This document shows, one piece after another, positions 54,774-62,740 of a stretch of DNA of 64,000 nt. The notes beneath the pieces are model-generated. The model ran no database searches and had not been told where the DNA came from. It worked only from the letters and a program-made list of their open reading frames with translations. The position numbers and the translations under genes were made by a program. This DNA comes from Gimesia aquarii (lineage in GTDB: Bacteria; Planctomycetota; Planctomycetia; Planctomycetales; Planctomycetaceae). Numbering within the stretch: position 1 is the stretch's first letter; each line of letters begins with the position of its first letter. The DNA is taken from contig NZ_CP037920.1 of the NCBI RefSeq assembly GCF_007748195.1, forward strand, positions 6,751,959 through 6,815,958, written 5' to 3'.

Positions 54774-57700
54774 TCATTCAAAGCGCATCAATCCAAACGT
54801 GTCGGGGCGAGGCTCTGATGAAAGCGGATGACTCCACCCCTGCAAGCCCACCGCGGGTAGAATGCGCACGACAGAAAATCCCCAGGTTTTCCGTTTCAAC
54901 TTTGCAGAGGGAACCAACTCCTGTAAAGGAATCGCGATTTCGGTCCTCCAGTACTGTTTGTCTTTTTCACGATACACAAACCAACGCGGATTCCAGCTTC
55001 GATCGATCCAGCAACGATCGCTGGTCCAGCCCCGATGATCAACTTCCAGCTGATAATAGGTTGTGTAATCTCGGTCGATGTCAAACGCGAATGAGAGACG
55101 ATCTTGTAATTTCAAATCAGCATCATAGGTCCGCCCCGAGTCGGGAGGTTCCGGGTAATCCAAACCTGCTTTGAGTGGAATGCTGGCGGCAATATAAAGA
55201 TTCTCCTTATCGTAAGACAATAACACAAAAGGCTGGCTCAGACGATCACGATCTGATACGGCCTGATTCTCTTGATTCGACAACGGCTTGGCTGAAAGAC
55301 GAATTTCATCTGCTTCCTGCCAGCATTCATCAGAGAGGAGTCCATCCAAGACTGGACGCGACTTCGTAAAGCGACACAGGTAAACCGGACGGGGTGGGCT
55401 GCTTGCCGGATGCAGCAACCAGTTTTCTGCCCTCGCGATATTTTTCCATGTCGCATTGGTGGCAGGATTATGGAAAGCACGAAAGATATCATCGGCCTTA
55501 CCATGCGAGCCGATTAAGCGATAGAGGGACGCCAAGGGAACCTGAACTTCCGGTGATTCGTAAAATTCCGGTGCCTGTTTTTTAAACCAACGCTCGGCTG
55601 CGAGTGCCTGCTTCTTCCAATTCTCTGCGGTTTGAGTACGCCAATTCTGAGGCGCCCCTGTATTGAGTTGTCCTATCTGTTTCACAGTACTCAATAAAGG
55701 GGAAGGTAATTTCTCCGAAAACCGAGCCGCATTCGTAACCTGATTGGATTTCTGGTTAGGAGAGCTCGTTGATCGGGAACGTTCCACAGGCACCTGGCGG
55801 CTTCTCTGCCAGGCGACTTCTTCGCTCGACCAAAGCTGAAACAACCATAACATGGCACGTACTGCTTCTGGCTCTTTCGGGTATTGTTCCACCAGTTCCT
55901 GATACGTCGATTCCGCTTTCTGTAAATCATGATTGGCGATATATTGTTGGGCCAACTGCTCTAACTGCAACGCAGCCTGTCGCCGGGAAAGACCTTGTGT
56001 GATAGTCTTTAAATGCGACATCAGCTGTGCAGAAAAGATCGGATCGCTGATTAACTTCACAGCGAACGCCTTGATATTCCGTTGTCGTTCGGCCAGCTTT
56101 CGATTTCGTTCCTCATCGGCACCATTAATCGGGAGCAGTTGCCTGCGTGCATCGGAACCAGGGGCGATCCCGATTCCTGCAAACAGAGTTCCTCCGGTAA
56201 TCGCCATTTTTTTAGTTTTGTCATCAGCCGATTCCACATCGACCAAACGGTAGACACTGCGTTCTTCCTCAGAGACGATCCCTTTGCCGAGGATTTGTTT
56301 GCCAGAGGAAGCAGCCGTGGAAACGGTCACCCCGAGTCGAGCGAGATATTCATTCGCTTCGACGGAAGTCTGACCGGAACTTCCCGGTGGTAATCGCAGG
56401 TAAACTTTTTTGACCTTCCAGGGTGCAAGACCCGCTTGCTCGCGGTGCTCGATATACCGGGTCGAATCAGCGGCATAGCGCACGGCTTGCAACACGGCAT
56501 CTTTCACCAGAGTCGATGCTGCATCTTTTCCCCGAGGCTGATCAATGATTAAAACATCGGGCCTCCAGGTTCGTAGTTGTGCGACAAACCGACTTAAGGT
56601 AACAGAGGCCAAACGGCCTTCCGTATGTCGGTTCCATTCTTCAATCAAGCGATCGGCGTTCTGTTCGAGTTCGGGAATCTGAACGGGAAACCGCCAGTCC
56701 TGCTTTCCCATCGAACCGCCAACACTGGTGACGGATTCATTCAGGCGCAAATCCAGATCCTGATGTGGTTGACCATCGGGCCCCAAATCCCGGCGAACGG
56801 GCAGTACGACCAAACTACGATACCCCTGATCCCCCGCGTATTTGCTGAGCATGTTAAAAGAAATTTGCTGGGGCTGGGCGTGCACACACATCAGAGCCAC
56901 ACGGCGCGGGCTGGCATGATTAGAACGCCATGTAAGACCACCATCGTTTGTTGATAAAATTGTTCCGAGCGTCCCAACGGCACAGCCGTTTTGATCATCC
57001 ACAAAATGAATCGCTGTCAGTGGCGCACTCTGGTTCGTCCATTGTTGCTGCCATGTTTTTCCTTTGTCAGCAGAATGCCAGATCACCGTCCCCGGATCGC
57101 CGACCACCCAGACCTGATTTCCCCGGACCTCGACAGCGCGAAAATCAACAAAATCTTTGAGCTGATCAGGCAAAGCGGTCTCGGGCATTTCCCAGACCAA
57201 ACCCCGATTCTCACTTTTTCGCAGCAGCGCCCCATCACCGACCATCCAGCCGGCTGCCGTCATCGGGAGCTTCACATCATGAATGCCTCTTAAACCTTGA
57301 GGCGGAAACCGAGGTGGCAAAACCGCACCACCACCCACTAACGTCAATCGTCCCTGAGTTCCTGCGACGACTCCTGTATTCACATCAAAAAATGCTGCGG
57401 TACGATAACCGACCGATTCGTAACCAGTGACATCTTCCCAACTCTTACCGCCGTCCGTGGTCTTAAAGACCCCACTTGCATGTTGAATAGAAGTGTCGCC
57501 AACGACGACTCCTTCATTCATCCCGAAAAAACGAACATAGTGCAATCGCGGTAAGCGTTTCTGAACCAGTTCCTTCCAGGTTTTGCCACCATCCTTAGTA
57601 AATAGCAACACCCCCTGATTCAAATGTCCATAGGCGGCAGTGCCACCACCGGCGATCCAGCCAATCTGATTTGTGAGAAAACAGATATGCGTGAGAGGAC

Positions 57701-57971
57701 ATTGCACGGGACTGGTAACGAATTGCCAGGTTCGTCCACCATCTTCGGTTTTGCGAATGACTCCTCGATCGCCGACCGCCCAACCCGTTTTCGTTCCCAG
57801 AAACTGTACGGCATTCAAGTTGGCATCATCAAGCAGAGGCGAACCTGTGGACGGCGATCCTGTGTCAGCCAATAAGGACTGTGAACAGAAGAAAAGACTC
57901 GCAACGAACACAACTCCAATGAGAGTCGAGCGCATCTGAGTTTTGTTGTTCAATCGGGTAGAAAACGGCAT
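54774..57971 (-). CDS. Large exported YCF48/BNR-repeat protein with CBM9-like C-terminus
   Basis: From ATG 57971, after AGGATGTCCG, the protein has 1065 residues with a signal peptide at about residues 15-36. Residues about 45-360 form BNR-like propeller blades of the YCF48 type, repeating 'TxDGGxTW' (for example RKTEDGGRTWQFV, FTKDGGKTWKELV, KTTDGGKSWEDV, HSADKGKTWQQQW, LSTNDGGLTWRS). The middle has an acyl-hydrolase-like or PIG-L-like stretch (VALMCVHAQPQQISFNML) and a TPR-like helix. Residues about 850-1065 match the CBM9-like domain of sugar-binding proteins (RPVLDGLLSDECWQEAD). Probably extracytoplasmic. Function unknown. Confidence 0.75.
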   Translation of the reverse strand: MPFSTRLNNKTQMRSTLIGVVFVASLFFCSQSLLADTGSPSTGSPLLDDANLNAVQFLGTKTGWAVGDRGVIRKTEDGGRTWQFVTSPVQCPLTHICFLTNQIGWIAGGGTAAYGHLNQGVLLFTKDGGKTWKELVQKRLPRLHYVRFFGMNEGVVVGDTSIQHASGVFKTTDGGKSWEDVTGYESVGYRTAAFFDVNTGVVAGTQGRLTLVGGGAVLPPRFPPQGLRGIHDVKLPMTAAGWMVGDGALLRKSENRGLVWEMPETALPDQLKDFVDFRAVEVRGNQVWVVGDPGTVIWHSADKGKTWQQQWTNQSAPLTAIHFVDDQNGCAVGTLGTILSTNDGGLTWRSNHASPRRVALMCVHAQPQQISFNMLSKYAGDQGYRSLVVLPVRRDLGPDGQPHQDLDLRLNESVTSVGGSMGKQDWRFPVQIPELEQNADRLIEEWNRHTEGRLASVTLSRFVAQLRTWRPDVLIIDQPRGKDAASTLVKDAVLQAVRYAADSTRYIEHREQAGLAPWKVKKVYLRLPPGSSGQTSVEANEYLARLGVTVSTAASSGKQILGKGIVSEEERSVYRLVDVESADDKTKKMAITGGTLFAGIGIAPGSDARRQLLPINGADEERNRKLAERQRNIKAFAVKLISDPIFSAQLMSHLKTITQGLSRRQAALQLEQLAQQYIANHDLQKAESTYQELVEQYPKEPEAVRAMLWLFQLWSSEEVAWQRSRQVPVERSRSTSSPNQKSNQVTNAARFSEKLPSPLLSTVKQIGQLNTGAPQNWRTQTAENWKKQALAAERWFKKQAPEFYESPEVQVPLASLYRLIGSHGKADDIFRAFHNPATNATWKNIARAENWLLHPASSPPRPVYLCRFTKSRPVLDGLLSDECWQEADEIRLSAKPLSNQENQAVSDRDRLSQPFVLLSYDKENLYIAASIPLKAGLDYPEPPDSGRTYDADLKLQDRLSFAFDIDRDYTTYYQLEVDHRGWTSDRCWIDRSWNPRWFVYREKDKQYWRTEIAIPLQELVPSAKLKRKTWGFSVVRILPAVGLQGWSHPLSSEPRPDTFGLMRFE

Positions 57972-58173
57972 CGGACATCCTTGTTCGAATAGATTCAACG
58001 CGATACAGATGACCCATCCTCAGTCCCAGACTGAGATTTGCTGGAATCAGCTATAAAAAGCGGTCGGTAGTTTACAAAAATGCAGATTTTACGGGAGGGG
58101 AAGTTTAAACCCATTGCAGGTCCATTTTCACAAAATCCCGGGTTTTTAACCCTCAGATTGCCATCCCCTTCCC

Positions 58174-58201
58174 TTGATGGGCATTCTGGGATTGTTATAC
58201 T
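58174..58201 (+). promoter_or_regulatory. Promoter of the tRNA-Leu gene
   Basis: TTGATG at 58174-58179, a 16-base spacer and TATACT at 58196-58201. The start would be near 58208, about 62 bases before the mature tRNA. It fits a stable-RNA promoter in the only possible upstream space. Confidence 0.55.
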
Positions 58202-58269
58202 GGGAAATCCTCAACTTTGAGACCATTTTCGGCCATCTGTATAGGCCATCTGCTCTCACTTAAAACCAG

Positions 58270-58354
58270 GCCCAAGTGGCGGAATTGGCAGACGCGCTAG
58301 CTTGAGGGGCTAGTGGGGGTAATCCCCGTGGAGGTTCGAGTCCTCTCTTGGGCA
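58270..58354 (+). tRNA. tRNA-Leu (anticodon GAG)
   Basis: An 85-base class II tRNA. The acceptor stem pairs GCCCAAG with CTTGGGC. The D arm contains GGCGGAATTGGCAGACGC, the anticodon stem pairs CTAGC with GCTAG with GAG in the loop, the long variable arm is GGGGGTAATCCCC, and the T arm has GGTTCGAGTCC. CCA is not encoded. GAG decodes CUC and CUU codons. Its 3' end is the likely attachment site of the island that follows. Confidence 0.95.
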
Positions 58355-58522
58355 CTTGAAGTAGTAACGATTTACGGTAATTGAAATGATCTGGTTCTGA
58401 AAAACTCAGGCTAGTCATTTCTGAACACGGATTTTTATTGTAGTTCTAGGTAGAGATACCTGTCTTTTCAGGAGCCCGTTTTTCCGTAATTCGTAACAAA
58501 AATATTTTAGCTTTCGAGTTAT

Positions 58523-58640
58523 GATGGTTGTGGGTCGCGGTAACGCCCCAAAAAATTTCGATGTAGTAAATTTTGGACCAACCATCGTAATGAGACTGGC
58601 GAGCAGCCCTGGTCTTTCGACTCAGGGCTGTTCGTTTTTT
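58523..58640 (+). ncRNA. Candidate structured RNA 1 with intrinsic terminator
   Basis: Two helices followed by a terminator. GATGGTTG (58523-58530) pairs with CAACCATC (58579-58586) around an inner GGG/CCC helix. The terminator pairs 58601-58611 with 58623-58633 (11 positions with one wobble) and is followed by GTTTTTT. A GNRA-capped hairpin, AGGTA-GAGA-TACCT, stands upstream at 58448-58461. No clear promoter was found. The terminator alone could instead end the tRNA transcript; the paired structure before it argues for a distinct RNA. No open frame is supported. Confidence 0.45.
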
Positions 58641-58739
58641 AGTCAGTGCCTGCCTACTCTTTTCTATCGGCTCCCTCTGTTTACTTCTGTAACAAACTAC
58701 CACCTTCACAAAAGCGAACTGAAAAAATTGGTGATCGTG

Positions 58740-58767
58740 TTGACAAACTTTTTTGAGCCGTTATTAT
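58740..58767 (+). promoter_or_regulatory. Sigma70-type promoter in the island's left end
   Basis: TTGACA at 58740-58745, a 16-base spacer and TATTAT at 58762-58767, giving a start near 58774. It points into the second structured region and, beyond its terminator, the integrase gene. There is no other gene for it to serve between 58774 and 59019. Confidence 0.6.
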
Positions 58768-58773
58768 CGTCCC

Positions 58774-59019
58774 CGTCCATTTATTACTACATCACCACGC
58801 AAGTCTTGTTGGCTTGCTGACCACTGAAATGTGATTCGTCTCGCATTTTTGCCGTGGGTGGTGATCGAGAAACTTTTCGACCAACCGCCCAGCTCCTAAT
58901 GATGTAGAGGAGTTTGGACCGGCAGAAGATGCGGGGTTTTTTATGCGCTGCTTCCCACTGATGCGCGTATATATCTGGCTGCCCTTGGTGAGACTCCACC
59001 TCTCACCAAGGGCAGTTTT
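58774..59019 (+). ncRNA. Candidate small RNA between tRNA-Leu and the integrase gene
   Basis: A transcript of about 245 bases is bounded by the promoter at 58740 and a strong terminator at 58979-59019. Inside are a long hairpin of about 13 pairs (58855-58868 with 58877-58891) and a CTCCT/AGGAG hairpin (58893-58897 with 58908-58912). Both this RNA and the candidate before it carry GACCAACC downstream of the loop of the main hairpin. No open frame of convincing quality lies inside. Function unknown. It could control recombinase expression, act in trans, or bind the CsrA encoded on the island. Confidence 0.5.
58979..59019 (+). terminator. Strong intrinsic terminator
   Basis: A perfect 15-base inverted repeat, CTGCCCTTGGTGAGA (58979-58993) and TCTCACCAAGGGCAG (59001-59015), with a 7-base loop, followed by TTTT. 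It ends the candidate small RNA and separates it from the integrase gene. Confidence 0.8.
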
Positions 59020-59147
59020 GCGCGCCTCTCTTTTCTGCTTGCCCGATCATTTGAGCCCGGTTGGTTACAGCGATGACTAGCGACGGAGTGTGGCTAAGCG
59101 TTGGAGACTGATTCATCGCTGCAATTGCTTTTCGAAGAGGAGAAGCC

Positions 59148-60173
59148 GTGCAGCATTTTCAAGACGAAGAACTTTTCTGGTCTGTTTATCGGGACATGTA
59201 TTTGCAGACATTGGAAACTCGAAACAGTTCCGATGTGCATTTTCACAATACACGACGCACACTGGACCGATTTACCAGATACTGTCACTGCGCCACAAAA
59301 AGATTAAGTGAGATCACTGACTACGACCTCGAAGAATATTTGCGGTTACGCAAAAAAGATACCTGGCGCGGGAAACCAATCAAAAACGTTTCTCTCAATA
59401 ATGAAATTAAAATGCTCAACACCTGTTTTGCTAAAGCAGGCCCCAAAGAAGCACGCGGACCAGGTCGAGCGAATTATGGTTTCGTGGAACATCCCCCGTT
59501 TATCAACAAGCTGACGGAGGAAGAACCGGAACCACATGTCGTTACAAAAGAGCAGATTGAAAAATTCAGCATCGCTGCTTCGTTTGCCAAAACACCGAAC
59601 ATACCAGATTGTTCTCCCGCGCAATTCTGGAGGGCAGCATTACTTTTGGCAATCGTGACTGGTTTGAGGCGAAGCAGCTTGCTCAAAATCGAACGGCCTT
59701 CAGACGAAGTACTGATTGAGCAGCGAGAACTTTTGCTTCCTGCCTCAATTCATAAAACAAAAAATTATTTGCGGATCCCTCTAGGATCGTCCGAAGTGGT
59801 CGAATTTCTCTTACAACTTCCTACGGTTGAGGGAGAGCCCATTTTGCCCTGGAAAAATAGCCGTACCGGCGAGCCCCTGTCTTTGGGACATTTTTCCAAT
59901 ACGATGGCGCGTATCCAACGTGAGGCAGGGATTTCTGATGAAGATCGCATCGTAACCAAACATCTGCGTTCCACGGCGGGAACGATTATCTGTGAAGAGT
60001 TCAATGACGATACGGCCCGTAAACGTCTCGGCCATTCACCCACATCAAAAACGTTTGTCAAACATTACAAAGCCAAACGGATCTCTCAAAAAGACCGTGA
60101 AGCGAGTGAGGTACTCGGCAACTATGTTCTCCCACATGTTACCAAACCAAACTTATCTCTTTTTGGAGCATGA
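59148..60173 (+). CDS. Tyrosine recombinase (integrase) of the tRNA-Leu island
   Basis: A 341-residue phage-type integrase. The N-terminal part (about 1-130) is the core-binding domain with the SAM-like helix bundle. The catalytic part has R174 (TGLRRSSLLKIER), K203/K205 in HKTKNYLRI, R274 in TKHLRST, H296 in RLGHS and the nucleophile candidate Y307. The position usually filled by the first His of HxxR is K271, with a His next to it, so the catalytic set is slightly unusual. GTG start at 59148 after GAAGAGGAGAAG. It is the first gene after the tRNA and two RNA modules, which is the classic layout of a site-specific island. Confidence 0.88.
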   Translation: MQHFQDEELFWSVYRDMYLQTLETRNSSDVHFHNTRRTLDRFTRYCHCATKRLSEITDYDLEEYLRLRKKDTWRGKPIKNVSLNNEIKMLNTCFAKAGPKEARGPGRANYGFVEHPPFINKLTEEEPEPHVVTKEQIEKFSIAASFAKTPNIPDCSPAQFWRAALLLAIVTGLRRSSLLKIERPSDEVLIEQRELLLPASIHKTKNYLRIPLGSSEVVEFLLQLPTVEGEPILPWKNSRTGEPLSLGHFSNTMARIQREAGISDEDRIVTKHLRSTAGTIICEEFNDDTARKRLGHSPTSKTFVKHYKAKRISQKDREASEVLGNYVLPHVTKPNLSLFGA

Positions 60174-60369
60174 AATGAGATATCACGACGCGAAAGCCGT
60201 TCTGCTTTTTGTCACATGTATTAACCAGGTTAGCTCATCAATTTCCTGCATGTGGCCGCGTCGTGTTTCAACCAACGTAGGCACGTTGTCCCTAACTAAC
60301 AGTCCGTCGATCGAGGATTCGGTCGGCGGGCGTGTTGCGTTTGTATGTTTCTTTTTCAAAGGAGAAGTC

Positions 60370-60591
60370 ATGAAAACATTCAACGTTTTGCTCTGTCGGA
60401 AAACAGATCTTGAAAACGAAAAAATGTTTACAGAACTTGAAGATCTGAAAACAGTCGAAATCAAAGCCGTGAATCATGAAGCCGCTGTCATCATCGTTCA
60501 TCAGGAACACAGTCCTGATGGCTGGGCGATTCTGACTTGTGAAGAACAGCATTTTGTCGAGGGCGCTCAAAAATTTGTGGTTACTGAATGA
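60370..60591 (+). CDS. Small orphan island protein
   Basis: A 73-residue protein starting at ATG 60370 after AAAGGAG. The frame is open farther upstream (an ATG at 60175), but the ribosome-binding site marks 60370. It has a beta-rich profile (KTFNVLLCRKTD, TVEIKAVNHEAAVIIVHQE, WAILTCEEQHF). No family recognised. It lies 9 bases from the next gene, so the two are co-transcribed. Confidence 0.6.
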   Translation: MKTFNVLLCRKTDLENEKMFTELEDLKTVEIKAVNHEAAVIIVHQEHSPDGWAILTCEEQHFVEGAQKFVVTE

Positions 60592-60600
60592 GGTCATGCG

Positions 60601-60852
60601 ATGGCTGATTTACTCGCAATCGAATTTTACAGAAAAAAACGGGCAAAAGCTCTGAAAGCCGTTCAGGAATTCAACTCGCATCATCCCCCTGGTACGGAAG
60701 TCTTTTATTGGTCCGAGGGACGCGATCTCAACGCGGATCCGGACGGACTGAGTAACACGACATGGAAAGCGATCGCGTTTCTCGAAGTGGCGGCCGTCTT
60801 TGTTGAAGGCGAAAAATGGCCGGTCCCGCTCTCACGAATCGAAGTTGTTTGA
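60601..60852 (+). CDS. Small orphan island protein, possibly SH3-like
   Basis: An 83-residue protein starting at ATG 60601. The layout PGTEVFYWSEGRDL ... AAVFVEGEKWPVPLSRIEVV has short strands like a small SH3/KOW barrel. No catalytic motif. It is part of the short-gene cluster between integrase and csrA; its function is unknown. Confidence 0.55.
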   Translation: MADLLAIEFYRKKRAKALKAVQEFNSHHPPGTEVFYWSEGRDLNADPDGLSNTTWKAIAFLEVAAVFVEGEKWPVPLSRIEVV

Positions 60853-60888
60853 AAATGATTTTTATCAACCATTTGAAAGGAGTCTCTC

Positions 60889-61074
60889 ATGTTAGTTTTA
60901 AGTCGCAAACTGCAAGAAAAAATCAAAATTGGTGACGACATTTACATCCAAATATTAAAAACCGGACCGGGAGCCGTGCGGGTGGGAATCGAAGCGCCGG
61001 AAGATGTTCCCATCGTACGCGATGAACTGAATCATGAATCGACGGAAGAGGAACCGAAACCACAAGTCGCGTAA
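60889..61074 (+). CDS. csrA: Carbon storage regulator CsrA, island-encoded
   Basis: A 61-residue CsrA. The family start MLVLSRKLQEKIKIGDDI is complete, followed by KTGPGAVRVGIEAPEDVPIVRDEL, with the conserved R44-region. CsrA binds GGA in mRNA leaders and represses or stabilises targets. A normal AAAGGAG site precedes the ATG. Here it is embedded in a mobile element rather than beside flagellar or metabolic genes, so it may control the element's own genes or rewire the host. Its C-terminal tail (ESTEEEPKPQVA) is acidic. Confidence 0.93.
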   Translation: MLVLSRKLQEKIKIGDDIYIQILKTGPGAVRVGIEAPEDVPIVRDELNHESTEEEPKPQVA

Positions 61075-61094
61075 TGTGAACAGGACGTTCAAAA

Positions 61095-62252
61095 ATGACG
61101 GATCAAAAAGAACAAGGTTGCCTCAATTTTACACGAGGTAACAAGATTCATATTTTGAGAGAGATCGCGCCCTTGTTGCCCCATTATCGCATGACGCGCG
61201 TTCTCCGAGCCGTTGATGCATGGCAATGGAAAAACGCTCGCAACGAAAATTACTTCACATTCTCGTATCGCCAGATCGCCGAGTTTGAAGGAATGAGTGT
61301 CCCGACGGTCCGACGCGGTGTTGCCGATCTGATCAAATACGATCTCTTAATCAAACGCGAAGCCGTCACCAGTTACGGCCAGCAGCCCAATGCGTATAAG
61401 ATCGCCTGGTCAATTCTTGATGCCGTTGTAAACGATGGTGAGCCGTTATTGCTCGATCCGGACGAAATCGCTGGCGACGAATCCGAAAATCCAGCTCCTG
61501 ATCTGGACCAAAAATCGTCGCAAGTCCTTAAAGTAGGGGGTGATCAATTTGATCACCCCCCTGATCACGACGCCCCCCCAGAATCGACGCAAGTCGTTAA
61601 AGTAGGGGGTGATCATTCTGATCACCCCCCTGATCAAATTGATCAGGCCTCCTTATACCCATTAATTAATATTAATCCACCACCCTCCCATAAAGCGCTC
61701 GTCGCGATTTCGTCGGCGCGGGTGGCGGTGGAAAAAGAATTACGTTTGATGGGTGTGGGACTCGCGTCCAAAGCCATTGAAACGGCCCTGGGCCGTGGCT
61801 GTTCACTCGATGATGTGCTGCTGCTGATTGAATACGCGCGATCGAAGCCAGACGCGTATGGTCCCGGCGCGATCAAAAACCGGGTTTGTGAGGCCTTGCC
61901 CGGTGAAGATCCCTCACAAGGCTGGCCTCGGGAATCGGATGAATTTTTCAAACAGCAACGGCAGGCCGAAGCACAAAAGCAAGGCAGCCAGGCTTCACAG
62001 AAAACGGCAGAACGCGAGGCAAAACGAAAAGCGAATCAACACGCCCAGCAAGAATTGGAGCGTGAATACGGCCCCCAGCTGGACCGATTGAATCGAGACG
62101 AGCTCCTCGACTTTGTGAGAACTCATTGTAAACCGGTCATCGTCCGGGCACTGGCCCACAATCCGGACGTGTATCGCTCACCCGGTTTCTATCGCGTCGC
62201 ATTGCTCGAGGCGCTTCGAGACCAGGCAACCGGAATGCCTGGTGAAGTTTAA
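61095..62252 (+). CDS. Replication-initiation-type protein with an embedded origin-like array
   Basis: A 385-residue protein. Its N-terminal half is a winged-helix-like segment, RVLRAVDAWQWKNARNENYFTFSYRQIAEFEGMSVPTVRRGVADLIKYDLL. This is the pattern of phage and plasmid replication organisers. A linker at about residues 137-190 is repetitive (VLKVGGDQFDHPPDHD and VVKVGGDHSDHPPDQI). It encodes the palindromic repeats described separately. A charged C-terminal region follows (KQQRQAEAQKQGSQAS). The DNA binding of these proteins is normally to repeats inside their own gene. The replication role is inferred from layout. Confidence 0.7.
   Translation: MTDQKEQGCLNFTRGNKIHILREIAPLLPHYRMTRVLRAVDAWQWKNARNENYFTFSYRQIAEFEGMSVPTVRRGVADLIKYDLLIKREAVTSYGQQPNAYKIAWSILDAVVNDGEPLLLDPDEIAGDESENPAPDLDQKSSQVLKVGGDQFDHPPDHDAPPESTQVVKVGGDHSDHPPDQIDQASLYPLININPPPSHKALVAISSARVAVEKELRLMGVGLASKAIETALGRGCSLDDVLLLIEYARSKPDAYGPGAIKNRVCEALPGEDPSQGWPRESDEFFKQQRQAEAQKQGSQASQKTAEREAKRKANQHAQQELEREYGPQLDRLNRDELLDFVRTHCKPVIVRALAHNPDVYRSPGFYRVALLEALRDQATGMPGEV
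61536..61677. repeat. TGATCA palindrome array and AT-rich stretch, candidate replication origin
   Basis: Three palindromes: a perfect 12+1+12 GGGGGTGATCAA-type repeat (61536-61560), an 11+3+11 copy of it (61605-61629) 69 bases downstream, and a perfect 9+1+9 CCTGATCAA repeat (61629-61647). Together they contain seven TGATCA hexamers in 112 bases. Right after them lies an AT-rich stretch (61661-61676, ATTAATTAATATTAAT) and a DnaA-box-like TTATACCCA at 61653-61661 (one mismatch from TTATACACA). Coding is kept throughout. This arrangement is that of an iteron origin inside its initiator gene, as in phage lambda O. Confidence 0.6.
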
Positions 62253-62332
62253 TCCGCGATCACTGACGGAATGGCGATCGCGGAATCCTTTTTCAACCGA
62301 TACGAATTGGATTTTTTAATTTAGGAGAGTTC

Positions 62333-62728
62333 ATGGCCACGTTAAACATCAAAAAGGAATATCCGGGAGAAATCAAAACCATTACATCTTCCGAAGGTGA
62401 AGTCTTTATCCAAGTCAAAGATCTCATTGCATTTTCCCGACATCTGGAAATCGAAAGTCAAAAGATGACTGAGGGATTTCAAAACGTTGAGTACAAACGG
62501 CAAGCCTACGTCTACCAACAGGTTCATTGCAAGTACGCATTAACGTTGGAAAAGATCGAAAGCGTTCAAAAACGTAAGTGGTCACAAAATAAAAAGAAAC
62601 ACGACCTAAATAATAGTTCCGGGTCTGTGTATAGGCCAACGCCATTCAAAGAAATGTTAATTCCAATTCTGGTACTTCTCTTTCTCTTGATCGCACTTGG
62701 AACTCTCGCTGATCTCATGTTTTCTTAG
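62333..62728 (+). CDS. Tail-anchored small island protein
   Basis: A 131-residue protein with a soluble, mostly helical part (EGEVFIQVKDLIAFSRHLEI and a likely coiled coil) and one membrane helix at the very end (about residues 108-128, MLIPILVLLFLLIALGTL). It starts at ATG 62333 after TTTAGGAGAGTTC. No family recognised. A C-terminal anchor with no signal sequence suggests insertion into the inner membrane after translation. Confidence 0.6.
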   Translation: MATLNIKKEYPGEIKTITSSEGEVFIQVKDLIAFSRHLEIESQKMTEGFQNVEYKRQAYVYQQVHCKYALTLEKIESVQKRKWSQNKKKHDLNNSSGSVYRPTPFKEMLIPILVLLFLLIALGTLADLMFS

Positions 62729-62740
62729 GACGCGAATCTC

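Noticed and set aside
58446..58709. Minus-strand frame of 87 codons after the tRNA
   Set aside because: Composition and the terminator inside it argue against coding.
58521..58820. Plus-strand frame of 99 codons after the tRNA
   Set aside because: It crosses an intrinsic terminator and the promoter at 58740 and has no ribosome-binding site.
61490..61660. CRISPR-like array at the TGATCA repeats
   Set aside because: The repeats are palindromic, few and in frame within a gene, with no spacers or cas genes.
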